In this document: piece after piece, positions 37,201-52,200 of the stretch | How positions within the stretch are numbered: position 1 is the stretch's first letter | How the letters are laid out: each line of letters begins with the position of its first letter | NCBI RefSeq assembly: GCF_030463565.1 | Contig: NC_134644.1 | Coordinates: 155,540,191-155,604,190 of the forward strand | Origin: Pelecanus crispus | Lineage: Eukaryota > Chordata > Aves > Pelecaniformes > Pelecanidae | Reading direction: 5' to 3' | Length of the DNA: 64,000 bases | Program-made: the position numbers and the translations under genes | The notes under the pieces: generated by a model | The model's input: the letters and a program-made list of their open reading frames with translations, nothing else | Databases searched by the model: none | Told to the model about the DNA's origin: nothing

Positions 37201-40200
37201 GAGATGCCCAACCCTGGAGGTCTGCTGTAAGACTGCTTTCATGCTCCTCAGCAAGCAGCCCGAGGGATCACAGCGTGCAGTGAAAACAGATTTTGTTTGA
37301 GCCACTGTTCTTTTCTGCCTTTGGCATACTGGGTGCTTCAGCTGTCACTGTCAGCTATTCATTTGCTTAGATACAGTTTGAACCCCACTGAGAGCAGGCT
37401 GAAATGGTATTAAAATAGACAGAAGAAAGCACTGCCTCTTCTTTCTTCCTTCCAGTTTCCCTCATACATATCTACCTTTCTTTTCCCACTCTTCATTAAA
37501 TCATCCGCCTGTCAGTTGTGTGTGCTTGAAAGCAGTTGGTATTCGCGCTGCCCGACAGCCGCCAAAGGGCTGGGGAGCCCTGAGGTCAGCTTCTCGAGGT
37601 GCGCTCCTCGCCTGCTCAGTTGGTTTGCCTTCCTGCACTACTACACTGCTACTTACATTCTCCCATGGGAGTTGCTCTTCTACACTGTGATGAAAGGGCA
37701 GGTTTCAAAAAATACAGAAAAAGGCAAATCCAGCCAGCAAAAGAGAAAGCTTGAACATAAAAATTTAAGTACTACAGAATTATGAAGCAAAATCTTTTCT
37801 TAAAATTGTCTGATTTGGTTTCCTCCCTTCTCTGAAAATGGAACAGTTTATAAGGAACAGATGGTTGAGCGGCTGCTGCAAACCTTCATCACACTGCTGC
37901 GGTTTGGGTGATTTTATAACTATTTTACAAAGAAGTGCAGGACTGTGGTTTGTGACAACACTGAAATGTTTCATAGTGAGTTAAGTGAAACAGTTAAAAA
38001 AGAACATATTGCAAAGGAGACATCTCCTTCCACTTTGCAGTACAGCATCAACTCTGGTGTGAGGCAGAACTTGCACAGACCGTGCATAACACAGCAATGC
38101 ATTTGAAGGAGCACTACTATAAAGGACTTCTGTCTAATGCAGTAGGTCAGTATGCTCTAATTTAAAGTTCACAGTAATATATGAAATGATACATAATCTT
38201 ACTGAAAGTAAGGTGATTTTAGGGCTTCATATTATACTTAGTACTACTTTTTCCCACAGCCAGTACCTTTACTTGTCAGATTTAATCTAGAGAGTGCTTA
38301 AGTAATGTTTATTTTTCTAACAGTTGCACGATACAGATAGGAAACTGCTCAGTACGCATCATTCTGCCAATCTCTGTACGCTGGGGCGCACTGCGACCTT
38401 GGAGACGTCTGTGTGACTTAAGCATACGGGTATCCCGCTGCCGGTCCCAGCCTGCCTGCCAGCTCTTCCACAAAGAGCAGGAAACCAGTCCTGTCAATTT
38501 GAATTCCTTCCTCCTACTCCAAAAAATGTAACCAGCAGGGATTGCGTGGGCAGAGCACAACGTGAGCTGCTCCATCCACACGCCCCCATATTCACAAGCT
38601 GTCTGGATTAGCACTTCACACATGATAGAGAGAAAACTTACAGAAATCTTTCATGAAAGGTTCATTTAGATAGATGCCTATGGTAATTTGTTTTATTTGC
38701 ATATAGTGTTAGTTATATAAAGGTTGGGCAAGGGTCTTTAAGAAAAAAAGTGTCAAAGGCAATATTGTCTACTTCTTCCTACAAAAAATAAGGTCATGAT
38801 CAGGAAAGGTACATGCTGAGCTGACAATTTATTACAGACAGAAAACAAAGTGATAAGACCAAAAGGTTATAGTTAACTGGTTAGAAGTACTGCTTTTAAC
38901 TAACATACACCCAGTTGTTTCCTCCTCCACTCCAGCTGCTGCCTTTTCTGCCTTACCTGATTGTATCTCCCATACTTGTTATGAATAAACAACAAAAAAA
39001 TACCAGTCAGCTGATCTGGCACATTGACAATTTCTGTCCTCCAAATACAGCAATTTTTTTTTTCTTTCTCATATCACAGTTCTCATCAGTGTAAGTGCTG
39101 CCCAAGAGCACAGTGTTACCCAAAATGTTTTAAAACTCACAATACTGGTATTATAGGTGTTAGCTGCAAGACCTTACACAGTAGCCTATCTTTGCACGAG
39201 CAACACTTGCAATATTCAAGAAAAACTGCTTTGCTTACTTGCGAGAAAAAGAAGATCTTTTGCTTCCAGCAGCAGACATATGGACTTCAGGCGCTGAAAT
39301 ACTGCCCGTGCTGCTTGAAGAGCTAAAATCAGCTTCGCTCCCTGGAAAGGAAAAGGGAAGAGTGAAAACATGATGGAAATTATAACTCAAAGACTGTTTT
39401 CAGAATAACAATGAATCACAAGCATCCTTCCTTTGTCTGTCCTGTGTGAATTTTAGAAGTCACATGAATTTTCAAATATCCCTGAGGAAAAGCGCTGGAT
39501 TTGTTCCAGATTTTCAACATTTCTTCAGAACTGGCACTTCAACAAGAGCAGAAGAAAAACATTTGGACACAAAACCCTCAGGCTACAGAAGCCATTTTAG
39601 GACTCGCTAGGAACATTTGTTGTGACAACCTGTTTGCTTTCTCACAGCCATCAATACATGAATGAGGCTGCTCAGTGGCTCCTTCAGGACAACAGTGATT
39701 AGGAGCACACAGTTGTAACTGGAGATTTCTCTTGCTCTAAACCATACTAAAATACTACTTGCGGGGAGGAAAGCTGCTTCTATTTTGGTTTCTGAGATGA
39801 TGTACACATGCATGTATATATGTATAAATGTGTATAGGCTAACAGGGTATATGCATACATATATGTACACATGTATGCAGGTCTTCATGTGGCACAGAAG
39901 CATAGTAAGGCAGTTCTAATAGCCTTAAAATAATCCAATAATCACGTGTGGCTCTCAAGTGCTTCTCGGGTGCTAAGTCATCTATCCGATTACTGACCTC
40001 CTACGTAGCACAGCTTTTATTTCCCAAGCTCTGGCATATACAAGGAAAACTGCTTTCATTTTGCTAAGGTCAGCAGTAGGTAGATGTCAAAATAAAGTCT
40101 TATCATCTGGAAAAAACCCCACCCTGAAGTTAGGATTTTTTTCAGTCTGTCACTCAAATAAATGGCAAATGTCCCAAGCCATATCCAGGTCTCATGATGC

Positions 40201-43200
40201 AGAGCCACAGCAATGGATGGTGACTTTATCTGAGGGGATGGAAATAACTTTCAACAACCTCTAAGCAGCTGGTCAGGGGGAGCAGCTCTCACCTGAGAAC
40301 TTCTGGGTGCCGTCCCATGCACAGACACCCCCAGCCAGCAGCTGCAGACTTACCACAAATCCCATTTTTGCTATCTTTTCCACGAGGGGGAGATGCAGCT
40401 GCAGCTACCATCATCCCCGCTGCAGCAGATAAACCTTCAAGTACACAATCTCTCTTAAATCGGTCACAGAGCTGATGGTGATGGGCACATCTTGCACCCC
40501 TGAATATCTGGGACTGGGAAAAGGCCTTGTCAGAGCCTGTCTTCACAGCCTTAAAGAGGATCCAGCAACCATCCTTACCATCCAGCAACTCTTAGCAACT
40601 GGTCTTAGGATCAGATGTGTTCGGATTTAACTCAATACTTTCCCAACCTCACCAGGTCTGAGACCAGCCCCCATTTCTCTGTGCCTCTCGTTCAGCCCAG
40701 CCCAGAATATCCTTCAGCCCAATTTCAAAGTGCTCAAATGCAAAGCTTAGCTCTTCAAAAGGGTATCCCAGGGACCCAGCTTTATCACCTCTAACCAACT
40801 CCATACGCAGTACAACACCCCTCACAACCAGGTCCAAGTCACCACAGCTGTAACCAGATCAGAACCACATGCAAGTTTGCAAGGGCAGAGAGGGAGAGCA
40901 GCAAAGCCACTTCGTTTCACAGAGTATTTATATCATGTCTACAGATGCAGATGTCAGTGACCCTCTCCTTGGGGAAGCAAAATGACCGTGGGACATGATG
41001 TCCAAAGCTGCAACAGAGTTTTCCTAATAAACAAAACATTCCCATCTACAACACTGAAGTACACTCCGAATACTGTCTTGGTACCACGCTACTCCCAAAT
41101 CTACTTTTCCAAACAAGTCCCGAACAGGGAAACACGTCGCGCAGATGTCATACCTCTGGTGTCTGGGCCCCCAAAACATTTCTGCCCTTGCAAGATGCCA
41201 GCAGCTTTCCCAAGCCAAGTCCTGGCTGCGGCACAGCGAGCAGGAGCCCTAGCTGAGGCTCATCTCTGGTTAAGTAGACCACATCATAATCGGATCTCGC
41301 TATCAAAAGCATTTCAAGGAAGCAAGGCTTAACAATCACCTCTCCCTGACCTGCTTGGCTTGGAGCGCAGCGCTGGGAAGGGCAGCCAAGCTAGCCACTG
41401 CTGCTAAGAGTCAGCAGAGCCTGAAAATGCAACCACCTCAAAGGTTGAGCTTTCTGAAAGACTGAACTGCATCTGAGATCAGGAACTGTGTCTGTGAAAC
41501 ACAAATTAAAACTTTCTGGCCCCAATTCTGGTAACAGCTACACACAAGCTTAACACTGAGCACAAGAGACTAATGTTTAAAATTAGGCATGCGGCTATTT
41601 ATAGGATCTTCGAGAACATTTTATAAATTAAAGGGGTCACTGCTAGCAATGGTTCCAAGTGTGTTAATGATGTTCAAGACAGCTTTGCATGTAGCAGAGC
41701 TCAACACCAATGTTACTAGCAGACTTTAAAAAATATTTTCTCCCATTTGGTAGACAACTCTAAGCAAAATAACATGGCATCTATCCATAAAATATCAATT
41801 ACAACATATTCTCCTGGGTAAGTGTGACTTCTATCTTACAAACGTCTTAACAAAGAGGTGAAACTCCTTGTCTAGCAGCAACGCCTGCAGGAGCCGAACA
41901 CGGCCTCTCATCTCTCCTAACGCCATTCTCCAGGCTGACAGCTCCTTAAGGACGCCTGTTGACTATTTTTGTTGCTGTGACAATGTGATTGCAAAAGCTC
42001 ACACATGTTAAGATCCAGAACAGCCCAGCAATTCAGCGTTAACCATGAAAGAGGTTGACATTTCTCAAAAACATATTCTTTTGTCCTAACTGGCCATAAC
42101 ACTTGTTTAGCTCTGATCTGAGACTTTCCTGTTGAGAGGACTGTCTTACCCGCCCTTTTCTGCAAAAAAGGCTACACGTTGATCCACCAGCTTCAGCGGT
42201 ATCTCATTTGAAATTCATTCATATGTATTATTCTATGCTCCAGCCACTCAGTGTCATGGCACCAACAGCCTGCCAGCAGGTGAGCCAACTCAGGAATATG
42301 CTCTGATGGAAATGCTCATGCCACACGTACGGCATCCGATGCTGGGAAGCCCATTGCTCCAGCCTTGCAGCGGGCTCCGAGCAGCAGCACACCCACGCCA
42401 CAGCAGTGGAGCTGCGCACTGCCCTGTGCAGTGGGAAGAACAGCACAAAGATGGCCAACAAAGTACTGTAACACTTTCCAGGATTGCTCCTTGCCTGGAA
42501 TGGGTATCTGAGAAGTAAGAGTGGAATCGTGCAGTGTCTAGCGCTGTCCCTGCACTTTCTTTACCGCTCGATGGGCAATGGCACTGAGCTAAGAGCACGC
42601 TGCAGACAGCATCACGCTTTGTGCTGCCTTCTAGCTTTCTTACTGCCCCGATGGCACCGTGACAGTCACCTAGCGCCAGCTGACATGGAGGGGAGGAGAA
42701 AGGAGCCTGCAATCCCGCGACTGCGTGCTGCACTGCCTGTGATGAGGCGTGCAGGCAGGCACAACCCACGCAGAGGCAGAGAGGGCAGTGACGGTCCAGC
42801 AAACGTGCGTGCTCATCTGCGCCGTGGGTCGGGGACCACAGCTCAGGGGGCTAACACCATCCTACTGCAGCACTGCAATCGCCTGGGAAACCTCCTACTA
42901 ATTACTCAAGGGCAAAATTTCCATCCTGTATGTGATGCAAGTACAAACTTTGGGGTGGGACTGGGGAGAAGCAGAAAGACCTGCCTGTGCAAGGGCAGGT
43001 ATGCCTCCAGCTGGCACTGGGTGCATGCTTATCCCACTCGTGCAGTGCAGCTGTCACGCCCGCATTTTGGGTATAGAAAAGCCCCACCTTGAACTCTGCT
43101 CTCTTCACTGCCTCAGCCGCTGTGCAAGGATAATGGTACGGCACAATGACCATGTCACACAGCAACTGAAATTGCTACTCTACCCTTAATTGGTTTAGTG

Positions 43201-46200
43201 GTGGACTTGGTAATGTTAGGTTAATGGTTTGGTAATGTTAGGTTAATGGTTGGACTGGATGATCTTAAAGGTCTTTTCCAACCTAAAAGATTCTATGATT
43301 CTATGATTGCATTCACAGCTTTTATGTAGAACAGATTAGGTGTATTAGGCCTACCGGGACAGTATGCAAGCACAGAAACACCATGTCATATATGTATATA
43401 TGTATATAGAACCAAAATATACATTTCTTACACACTGTCACACAACAACCCCACGTGCATGCCTGGAGTATGGCATCCCAGTCTTCTATTTCTAGTTGTT
43501 ACAGATGGTTGGATACCTTGTTGTATGGTCTTCTGGCCTCGATATTAAAATCTTGCTTGCACTTTAGCGTTTAATCTTTTTCCTTCTATAACAATAAAGT
43601 TCAAACTTTATTATGTGCATTTTATTGTTCATTTGCTATCTAAACAGTAAGATTAAAATATGGAAAAAAGGAAAAAATTTAGGTAATATCTGTGACAGGA
43701 ACATTGACAGCTGAGCAGCAGAACTGGATTCCCAAAACTCAGGATGGGTATGAGCTTATTAAAATTTAGTCTTTTTGTATAAGTCTTTCTTATTTGCAAC
43801 ATCACCACCGTTTCATAGCTGCCAAAGTATATAAACCACAGACCCTACCTATCTTCTGACTCCATAAACATGATCTCTTTATATACATATCACCCTTGAT
43901 GCTAGGTTTTGCATATTTACCCAGTGAAACAAGAGCTGTAAATAAAAGTGCTGACAGAGACAGCTTGTCCTCAAAATGTAAAGCCCTTAAATTTGCTGAG
44001 CTTTCTTGCCTTCAAAAGCATCCTGTTATATGGCAAAGACACCAAAATATGCATACATGTTCACCAGCCCCATGCAGCAACTAGAGGAGTGGCACACTGT
44101 CTCTGTAGATAGCTTTATTTAGAGACCCCAGGGGAAGAGCCAGGGCCTGGTTGCATAAAAAACTCCAGCAAAGCTGGAAAAGCAGAGAGAAGCAGCTGGA
44201 AAACTAGAGAGAATTAATTTGTAATACTCACTATTGAAAGGACCTGTATTTTTAAGATATTTGTTTTCATTTATCTTGAAACTAACTCAAAGCTACATGC
44301 CTAGTTCCAATCTTAAACAGCATAAGCAGTGTTATTTCCAGGAAAAACTAAGGCTGCTTCTTTTCCATTTAATATGGGGTTGTTCCTGCAAGATTGTTTT
44401 TGTACACCACAAGCAATCTAGGGAAGAAAACCACACTGCTCACATGCACTGACAAATGTAAGAAAAAGAAGCTGCAAAGAACTGATAAAGTCTTGCTTTA
44501 GCATTTCAGGCTTTTCTTCAGGTAACAGTCTTAAAAATGACCCATGTCAAGGGCAAAGTCTCCTAGTGGGAAGTGTACTCAATTCACAGTGTCAAGCCCA
44601 TAGCTCACAGTGGGTTTTGGTTCCAGTCCCTGGCTTTTGACTTACTACTTATTTGACTTGCTATTACTGTATGTGAGACTCTTATCTTGGACTTCCTATT
44701 ACGTTTCACACCAAACAGTAACTGGTTAAATGCAGATATAATCCTGGGAGCAAGGAACAGGACGCAGGACTCTCCTCCACATGGACTACTCTAGTCTTTG
44801 GTTGACACAAGCTGCTCCCACATTCTCTGCCTCTGCCCGCGTCTCACACTCTCCACTACCGTGAGGTCTACAGTCAGTGGAGGAAGCTGAGGACGACCTG
44901 TAGGTCGCAGTGGTTCAGGAGCTCTTAGGAGAGGTGTGGATCTGAACTCCTTCGGTCTAAGGAGGACACTGAACTCTGATCTTTTCCTCAAGCTCTAACT
45001 GCTCAGCCGTGACACAAACCAGGGCGGTAGCACTAGCGCTGGCTGTATTTGAAAGGAATGAAATGTGCTGGTTGCCTGCAGAGAAATGGTCTAGCTCCAG
45101 TACAGAGGTTCAGAGTGAATCAGAGGCACACATATGGGCACACTCAGGACTACAAGTAGGTGGCTAAGTCCTCTCTGGCATCTCCTGTGGACTGGTGGAG
45201 GTGTGTTCCTGCTCTCTGCAGCGAATCCTGGATTTTAGTACCTAACCATCCCCTCTGATTTTATATGCAGTTTAGTCATTGAGCTCAGATTTGTGAACTG
45301 TGCTCCCAGAACGATGGCAAGAAGCTGGGCACAGCAATGCCTGGCATTGTCAATCCTAAGGGTACCAACAGGCACCCCCTCCCCTATCCCGCTGTGCTGG
45401 CCAGTGAAGCCATCACTCCCCGCTCTTTGGTGGACGTCCACCCGACTGCTTGCCAGTGCTCCCTCATCAGACAGATCTGTTAATTGCGTTTCAGCTGGTT
45501 GCACGGCCCAGTAACAGCTGGTAACTTGGGCAGCTGGCAAAGATGAGTCAGACAGGATGTAGCACAAAACTTCCAGTGTGACTCTCCATAAATTGCAAAC
45601 CTGCTGGGTGAGGAGGCTTCCAGCTCAGAACCAGAGAGAAGGCTTTGGGGAAGAACTGCACCACAGATCCTGCTTCCTTACATTTGGATCTAAACTTGAT
45701 TTTACAAATGATCCCCTCAATTCAGACTGCTGGTTGTGTGATCTAAACTAATTATTTATCTCGAGTTTTGCTCATTTTTCTTGCTTACTCTTCTTATTTT
45801 GGAAGAAGCGTTGTTATCAAATAATTAAAATGTATCTCCTTCAGCAGTTTTCTGATCTCATCTAAGTACTATAGTTTTGGTAGTAATCTGAACTACATTA
45901 ATGCAAATTATAAGCACTGCAGACCTCAGCATGAATACAGAATGTGACTTGTGCATGCTGTGAAACCACAATCAATCAAGCTCTTCTCTAAAAACACAGT
46001 CACTACAAACTAATTACTGATATCGGCTGAGAGCCATCATGTATATTCTGCATATCACTATGATCTGGGCTTGTGTTTTTCTTAATTGTTTTTAATTCAC
46101 GGATTTGTAGAGCAGCCACAAGCAGATGCTGGAACAGACAAAGTGTATTACAAGTCGGGGTTTTTTTCTGCTTTATATATCTTAAGGAGATTCTTCACAC

Positions 46201-49200
46201 AGAAATCAGCCTGACCTAATTATTTTTCATGCTTCTATACACAGTTTGAGCTGTTCTAACACCACCTTAAAAATGGCTCCCATAAATTTTCTCTTGTCAG
46301 CCTGAAATGACCTTTGTCAGGGGGAACATATGTTCACGGAGCAGAAGGGAACAGTCCGGGGAACTTATCTTCGTGTTCAAACAAAAAGACTAAGACTCTT
46401 TGGATCAGAGATGGAAGGATGCTGCTTTGCTATACCAACCTCAATAGAAACATTGAGACTGGAGGTTCAAAAATTACACTGAGAGTTGTATAACATGATA
46501 CTCAATTTGCGTTTGACAGTTTTATAAGATGTATGTGTAAATCCACCTACAGACAAGTATCTTTTATAAGTAAGCATGTAGTGTCACCTCAGGAGATTTT
46601 TTTATGTACCTGGCAGTGCTATTTGGTCTGTTTGAAGGGAAATGGATAGGCTGGTCAGAAGTATTTTTAGGAGCTGGAAAATGTCGTCTTTGGCAGGGAT
46701 GACTTAGCAGCACACAGAAAGGGAGTGAACTCCATCACAGACTGGGAAAACATCCCAGCCCTCCTGTCATGTTGGTGGCAGAAGTTTAACAAAGGGCTTT
46801 CAGAGGCCCCTTCAACACATCTCCCAAATCTGGTTCCCATGCGCAAGGGGGAGAGAGGCTGGCTGCTGCACAGCAATTAACTGCGCAGGCACGCGTTCAC
46901 AGCATATATGCAAATGCATGAAATCACATACTAAACCTGATTCAGCTGAAAGCTTTTGCACAGTCACCCTTACTACAAGACATATGGTTTTCATTATAAC
47001 GTGCATAAAACATTTTAAATCAGTTTGACATGTTTTCAACAGGCAAGAGAAAAACACTGGAAGGAAAAACATATCTGGGAGGTAACTAACTAAACAACCC
47101 TGTAGTCCCAGGATGAAAAGCAAAATTTGTCATAAGCTAATCAAATATTTACTGTAACACACGTGTTGAAATGACTACAAAAAAACTAACAGAGCTCAAG
47201 TGTCGCCTACTGAAAAGAACAGTAAAACCCCACCCAGTATATGGATTGGCTGCCTAAACTATATTTTTTACAGTAATAAAGCCAAGGTAGGTCCAAGGGC
47301 AACATATTTCAAGTTATGACTGCTGTCATTTGCTGATCTTTTCTTCCCTAATAGCACTCTTATCGTTAAGAAGCACAAATGACAGACATGAAGCCTGTGC
47401 TTTTTCAGCTTATTAATCCTTGCAGGTTTGTGGTCACACTGTATTCTGCCAACTCTAGCAAACAGTCACAGCCTGCCTGGATTTTGAAAGCGAATGGCTT
47501 CCTATTACTTACAGTACTTCAGAAAGGAGGAAGAGAGACCTGTAATGAAGTGCCTCAGAGTGGAAGCAGGACAAGGCTCGCAAAACTAATAAAATATGAA
47601 ACAAACCCTGCAGAATTTTGATTTCCTTTAAATACATTTTATATAACAGTATATATAAGATACGTTATTATACAGTAGGTTTACTATTTTGTTATGTCAC
47701 ATTAAAGACAATATATTTCAAGCCGCTTGGGGAAGCGATGTCCACCTTGCAGTGGCCAGAGGCTGGATTTATGAAACGATGCCAGGTCCCCAGCTCCCAG
47801 GGGGAATTCTGGAAGTGGCGCTCTCCCCATCCGCCACCTCACTCGGAAAATACCTCCCGCCCGTCTCGGTAAGAAAAGCTTCTCAGCTGTGCGAAACTCT
47901 TGTTTCTGGGCAGGCTAGAAGCAGGTCGGCGTTAAAAGCACTGAACAGCTCGGTGCCTGGCTTCTGTCTGAAGACCGGGGTAAGTGTTTCACACTACACC
48001 ACAGGGTCCACACAAAAGCGGCCCAAGGAAAGCTCTCTTCTGCTGTCTGCTTTACTGGGGAAAGGATCCACCTGGGATTTGCAGGGCCAGATTTAGCTTT
48101 GAACTGGGAGGAGGCTGCACAGCATCTCCCCATCACATCACCAGGAACACGCGCTGCATCCAGCAGTAGGAACTGGGTGAGGAGACAGGGTTCCCGTCCT
48201 CTCAGCTTATCATGCCCCTCGCCAGCTCCTCTGTAAATCCACCCTATTTGGGATGCCTGTCTTCATTCCCCTGCTACATGGGTGAAATCCAAACAGGCCT
48301 GAATTTCCCACAGCTCCCACCTCCACCAGGAGACCCTATCCAACCCCTGCACCCAACGCACCTGAGAAAACTAAGCTCTACAATCTAAAGTTTTGGGCAA
48401 AGTTGGGCAACCTCTATCTAGTTGATCTTCCGGCTGCTGGGTTTTATTTTATGAGTTTCAGTTGTGGTTTCTTTATTGGAACAGGGGTTGCATGTGAATT
48501 TCTCCTTTCTCCTAGGCTCTTCCGGAGCTCAGAAACACAACTTCAAATGAGAACCAAAACAGAGTGAAGGTATCTAAAACAGCTTCACCAAGATTTAGGT
48601 ACCTAGGTACATAAAAGCAAGTAACATACCACTGCTTAAACAGAATGCCACCACTATCTGCAAAGACCTTCTTAGTTGTTTATGCTTGAGCTTTCACTTC
48701 TGAGCCCAGTAACCACCAACTTACCCTATGTCTTTAAAACCACAGTGAAATCAAATAAGTGAGATTTGCATGACTAAAATACATTCCTTTACCTTTCCAT
48801 GCCTACGTATAAATACAGATATATAAACACAAGGAATACACAGACATACACACTCAATACTGCTCAAAAAGTATTTAAAGTAATCACGCTGAGGGAAACA
48901 AAAACTTTTAGGTAGTAATTTGGTCACCAAAAAACAAAGTTCAGAGAACACTGAAACTGTTTATGATTTGAAGTCAAACATGGCCAGAAAATGGAAAACC
49001 AGACTTTTCTACTTTGTTTTAAATGATGCTTTAATTTTGAAAACTGACAAATTTCTTTCTTCTTTTAAAAAGGGGGTAAAAACATCAAAAAATCTTCCCA
49101 AACATTCTAAATATTTTAGATTGAATATTGTCTTTGTTCAGTCTGAAACAAAGGTTTTCTTTAATGTTTTGATTTGGCAGCAAACCCCGAAATCAGTTAT

Positions 49201-52200
49201 TTGCATAGCTCCACTTTGAACATAGTAAGATGTCAGACAAAAAAGAAATAGGGGATGTAAAGGAAAATAGAAGAGGAAATAATCTATCAATTCTTGAGTA
49301 AACATTGCTCAGAAAACAGTTTAAATCCCAGGATTCTCATTAAAAAGGCATTAATAACCTGGAGGAATTCCAAAAAAGGTCAACAATAATGATAACATGA
49401 TTACAGGGCACTATTTATGAAGGGAGATTAAGAGAATGCAATTTGTGTACTCTAAGATAAAAAGAAATACTGGCAACACTGTTTATCATGGGGAGAAGGA
49501 ATGCAGCTGGAAAACTGTAAAGAAAACCATGTAACAGCAACACAGGATTCTGGCTGCTATGCATGTTATTTCATGAAACATGACTTGAAATAAAAACTGA
49601 TGGTTGGTGGGAGTTGTGCATAGTAAAATGTAGCTGGAGTAGGTTCAGAATACTTTAAGCAGGGAATCAGAAAGCGATTTTAAACATTGGCATAAATAAT
49701 ACAGATTGTAATTTAAAAGCAGAGCACAAAAAAAAAATCTCCTAAGGGAAGATTCATAATGGCCTCTTTCGTACGCACAGTATTTCTTTCTGTGGAGGTG
49801 AAACAGGCTGAAAACCACAGAAAATAGCCAGAAGGAGCAGAAAATTCGCTGCAGTAAATACACAAATTGCAAAGCATGTTCTAGCTTGACCTCATACACA
49901 TTTTAAAACAAATACTTAAGAGTATGCAGTGTGTACAGCATCGGTTTCTCTTTTTTGGCTCATATTCCACTCTGGATTAGCAGAGGAGAGAAAAAAAAGC
50001 TGCCTGAATATACAAAAAGACATTTTTTTGACTAAAGATCACAGTTATTGCCATCTTCCATACCTGCCTCAACTCCGACCTCTAAACCCCAGTGCCTTCT
50101 TATGCCAGGCACTCAGCTATCTTTTCCAGGTGCAGGAGCACGTCCCCACAATCCCCAGGAGACCTGCATCTCTATCAAAAGGCATCTGGAGCCAAAAGGC
50201 GAACTGGCTGGCACAGGTCTCACCCTGTCCAGTAGCCCAGGCGCTCCCTGCAAAAGTCCCATATCCGCATCCCCTACTCACTCCGATTCGCAGTTTGAGC
50301 CATGGCTCTCTCATGGACCGAGCGCAACGCTAAGCTCGAGGCTGCAGGCATCCTCAGGCGAGAATCTCCCTTTAACGGTGGGTGTCCCACTTTCTGTACA
50401 TCTGGAGCGGTATCGGGACAATTAACGGGCCAGAGAGAGAGAGAGAAAGGAGTTATGGTGTGCCTGCTGGGAACACGGCTTCAAACCCCCAACAGAACAG
50501 TTACTAAATTATACGAAGTGGAACAGCTTCCCTGGGAGCAGACTCCCTGCATCCCCTCAGCCTGCCCAGCAGCCTGCTATTAGGGCACTCTTCTCCTTTG
50601 TGCTTACGTCCGTCCTCCAAAAGAGGCACAAACAGATCTAAATAAAAGTTTCTTTTCCCTTTACTGAACTACGTAACAGGGAGCTCCTTTTTTTTTTTTT
50701 TTTTCTTTGTGAGAAAGGAGATAAGAACCTAACTGCAGAAGATTTGTGCCCAAGACCCTGAACTGCAGGTGGCCTGTGCCACCAGCCCACAGCTGGGCAG
50801 GTCATTATCTAGGACAGGTGGGACTCAAGCTTTCACCTTTTACTTGCCCATTCCTCTTTTGCAACTCGCTGACTTCTTTTTGGATCCTTCATTTTCGCCG
50901 TGACATCTGGGCACTTGCTGCAGCCTGAGAGTCTTCTGAACAAAGAGAGATACATGTCTTGAGAGGCCACAGCCCACGCACTAATTGCCTACGTCTCTAC
51001 TAAGCAAGATCTAAAACAATTTTTAGAAGGGAGTGGATCGTAAAATTTGTGACACAGAATTAAAAGATTGTTTTTCTAGGCCACTTTAATTTAACTGGAA
51101 CTTGTAGATTTGCGTTCAAAAATATGAAACACTTTAAAGCTGAAACACTCTTTGTAGCTGCTATTTTGCTTATTCTCGTCTGAAAGAAATACTTGGCTAT
51201 TTGAACATGTTTTCCATATCAATTCAAGCAAATCTGTTTAAATTCAAAGTTTAAATCTAAACTATATATAAATCCAAACATGCTATGCTAATAATTTTTA
51301 CCTAAGCATCTTTTGCTCAGAATGTTTATATTCAGATTATATTCCCGTATTAGCTCTCAGAAGTTACAGAGCACTTTTTTCATTTCAGTGCAATTTAGTT
51401 AGCTTATGCCCTAAAAATACTTCATTCCTGCAAATTCATAGTGCGAAATGAGATACAGAATCTCCCTGTGCAATGCTAGGCACCTTGGGCAGTGGTCCTC
51501 AGAAACAGGACAGAGAGTGCCTAAGCTTATCAGGGATGAATAGAAGAGGAAAAGGCATCTAATTAGACCTACTTGAAGATCCATGTGTGATCTTCAAACA
51601 CAAACTTTCTTCTGCAACTGAATGTCTAAGACTGACTTTTCTTTCTGTTAAAAAAAAAAAAAAAGATAAATAAAGGAGACAGAGACTGTACTTGGCTTCA
51701 ATAATGGCGAACAGCAGAGTAGTCAGAGACCTGATGAGGAACACCGGAGACAGGGGTGGCATTCGTCTGACTAAACCTGGATGTCTCTAATGTAGACACC
51801 CATGTCCAAGCCAACTTTGGTCCCATTTTTAGTTACTGGAGAGTTAGTCAGTATAACCAGTGAGTTCAAGGTACTATTTATCTTATCCTAAAGTAAATGT
51901 TTACATATTTGGTCAGAAAGACTGCACACTAGATTCACTGATTTTATTTGTTATATCTCCTTTAAAACAAAATAGGACCTCAGTGCGCTTGTGCAGGCAG
52001 AGATGATTACAGCTACATTACAGATACGGAACTGAGGTCAGATAAATTACAGGCCATCTCTGCTCTGTCCACCCTGGCTCAAGACCATGAAGTCACACCT
52101 CCCTCACCTCCAAAACAGCTCCTGTAACCCCCAGAAGGAGAGGAATGGCAGATTTACGTGTTAAATCTGTTCTAATTCCTGTAAGCAATGAGACCAGTCA

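Noticed and set aside
42484-43092. 202-aa open frame on the + strand
   Set aside because: No family motif, unusual composition, inside a SYBU intron on the opposite strand, and with no splice-site or promoter support.
44540-44720. Possible tRNA-derived SINE
   Set aside because: A GGTTCCAGTCCCTGGC segment resembles a B-box region, but the A box and the overall tRNA fold are not there. Too weak to annotate.
47689-48096. 135-aa open frame and G+C-rich block
   Set aside because: No recognisable domain. Considered as an LTR or alternative exon, but no matching termini or splice pattern could be defended.
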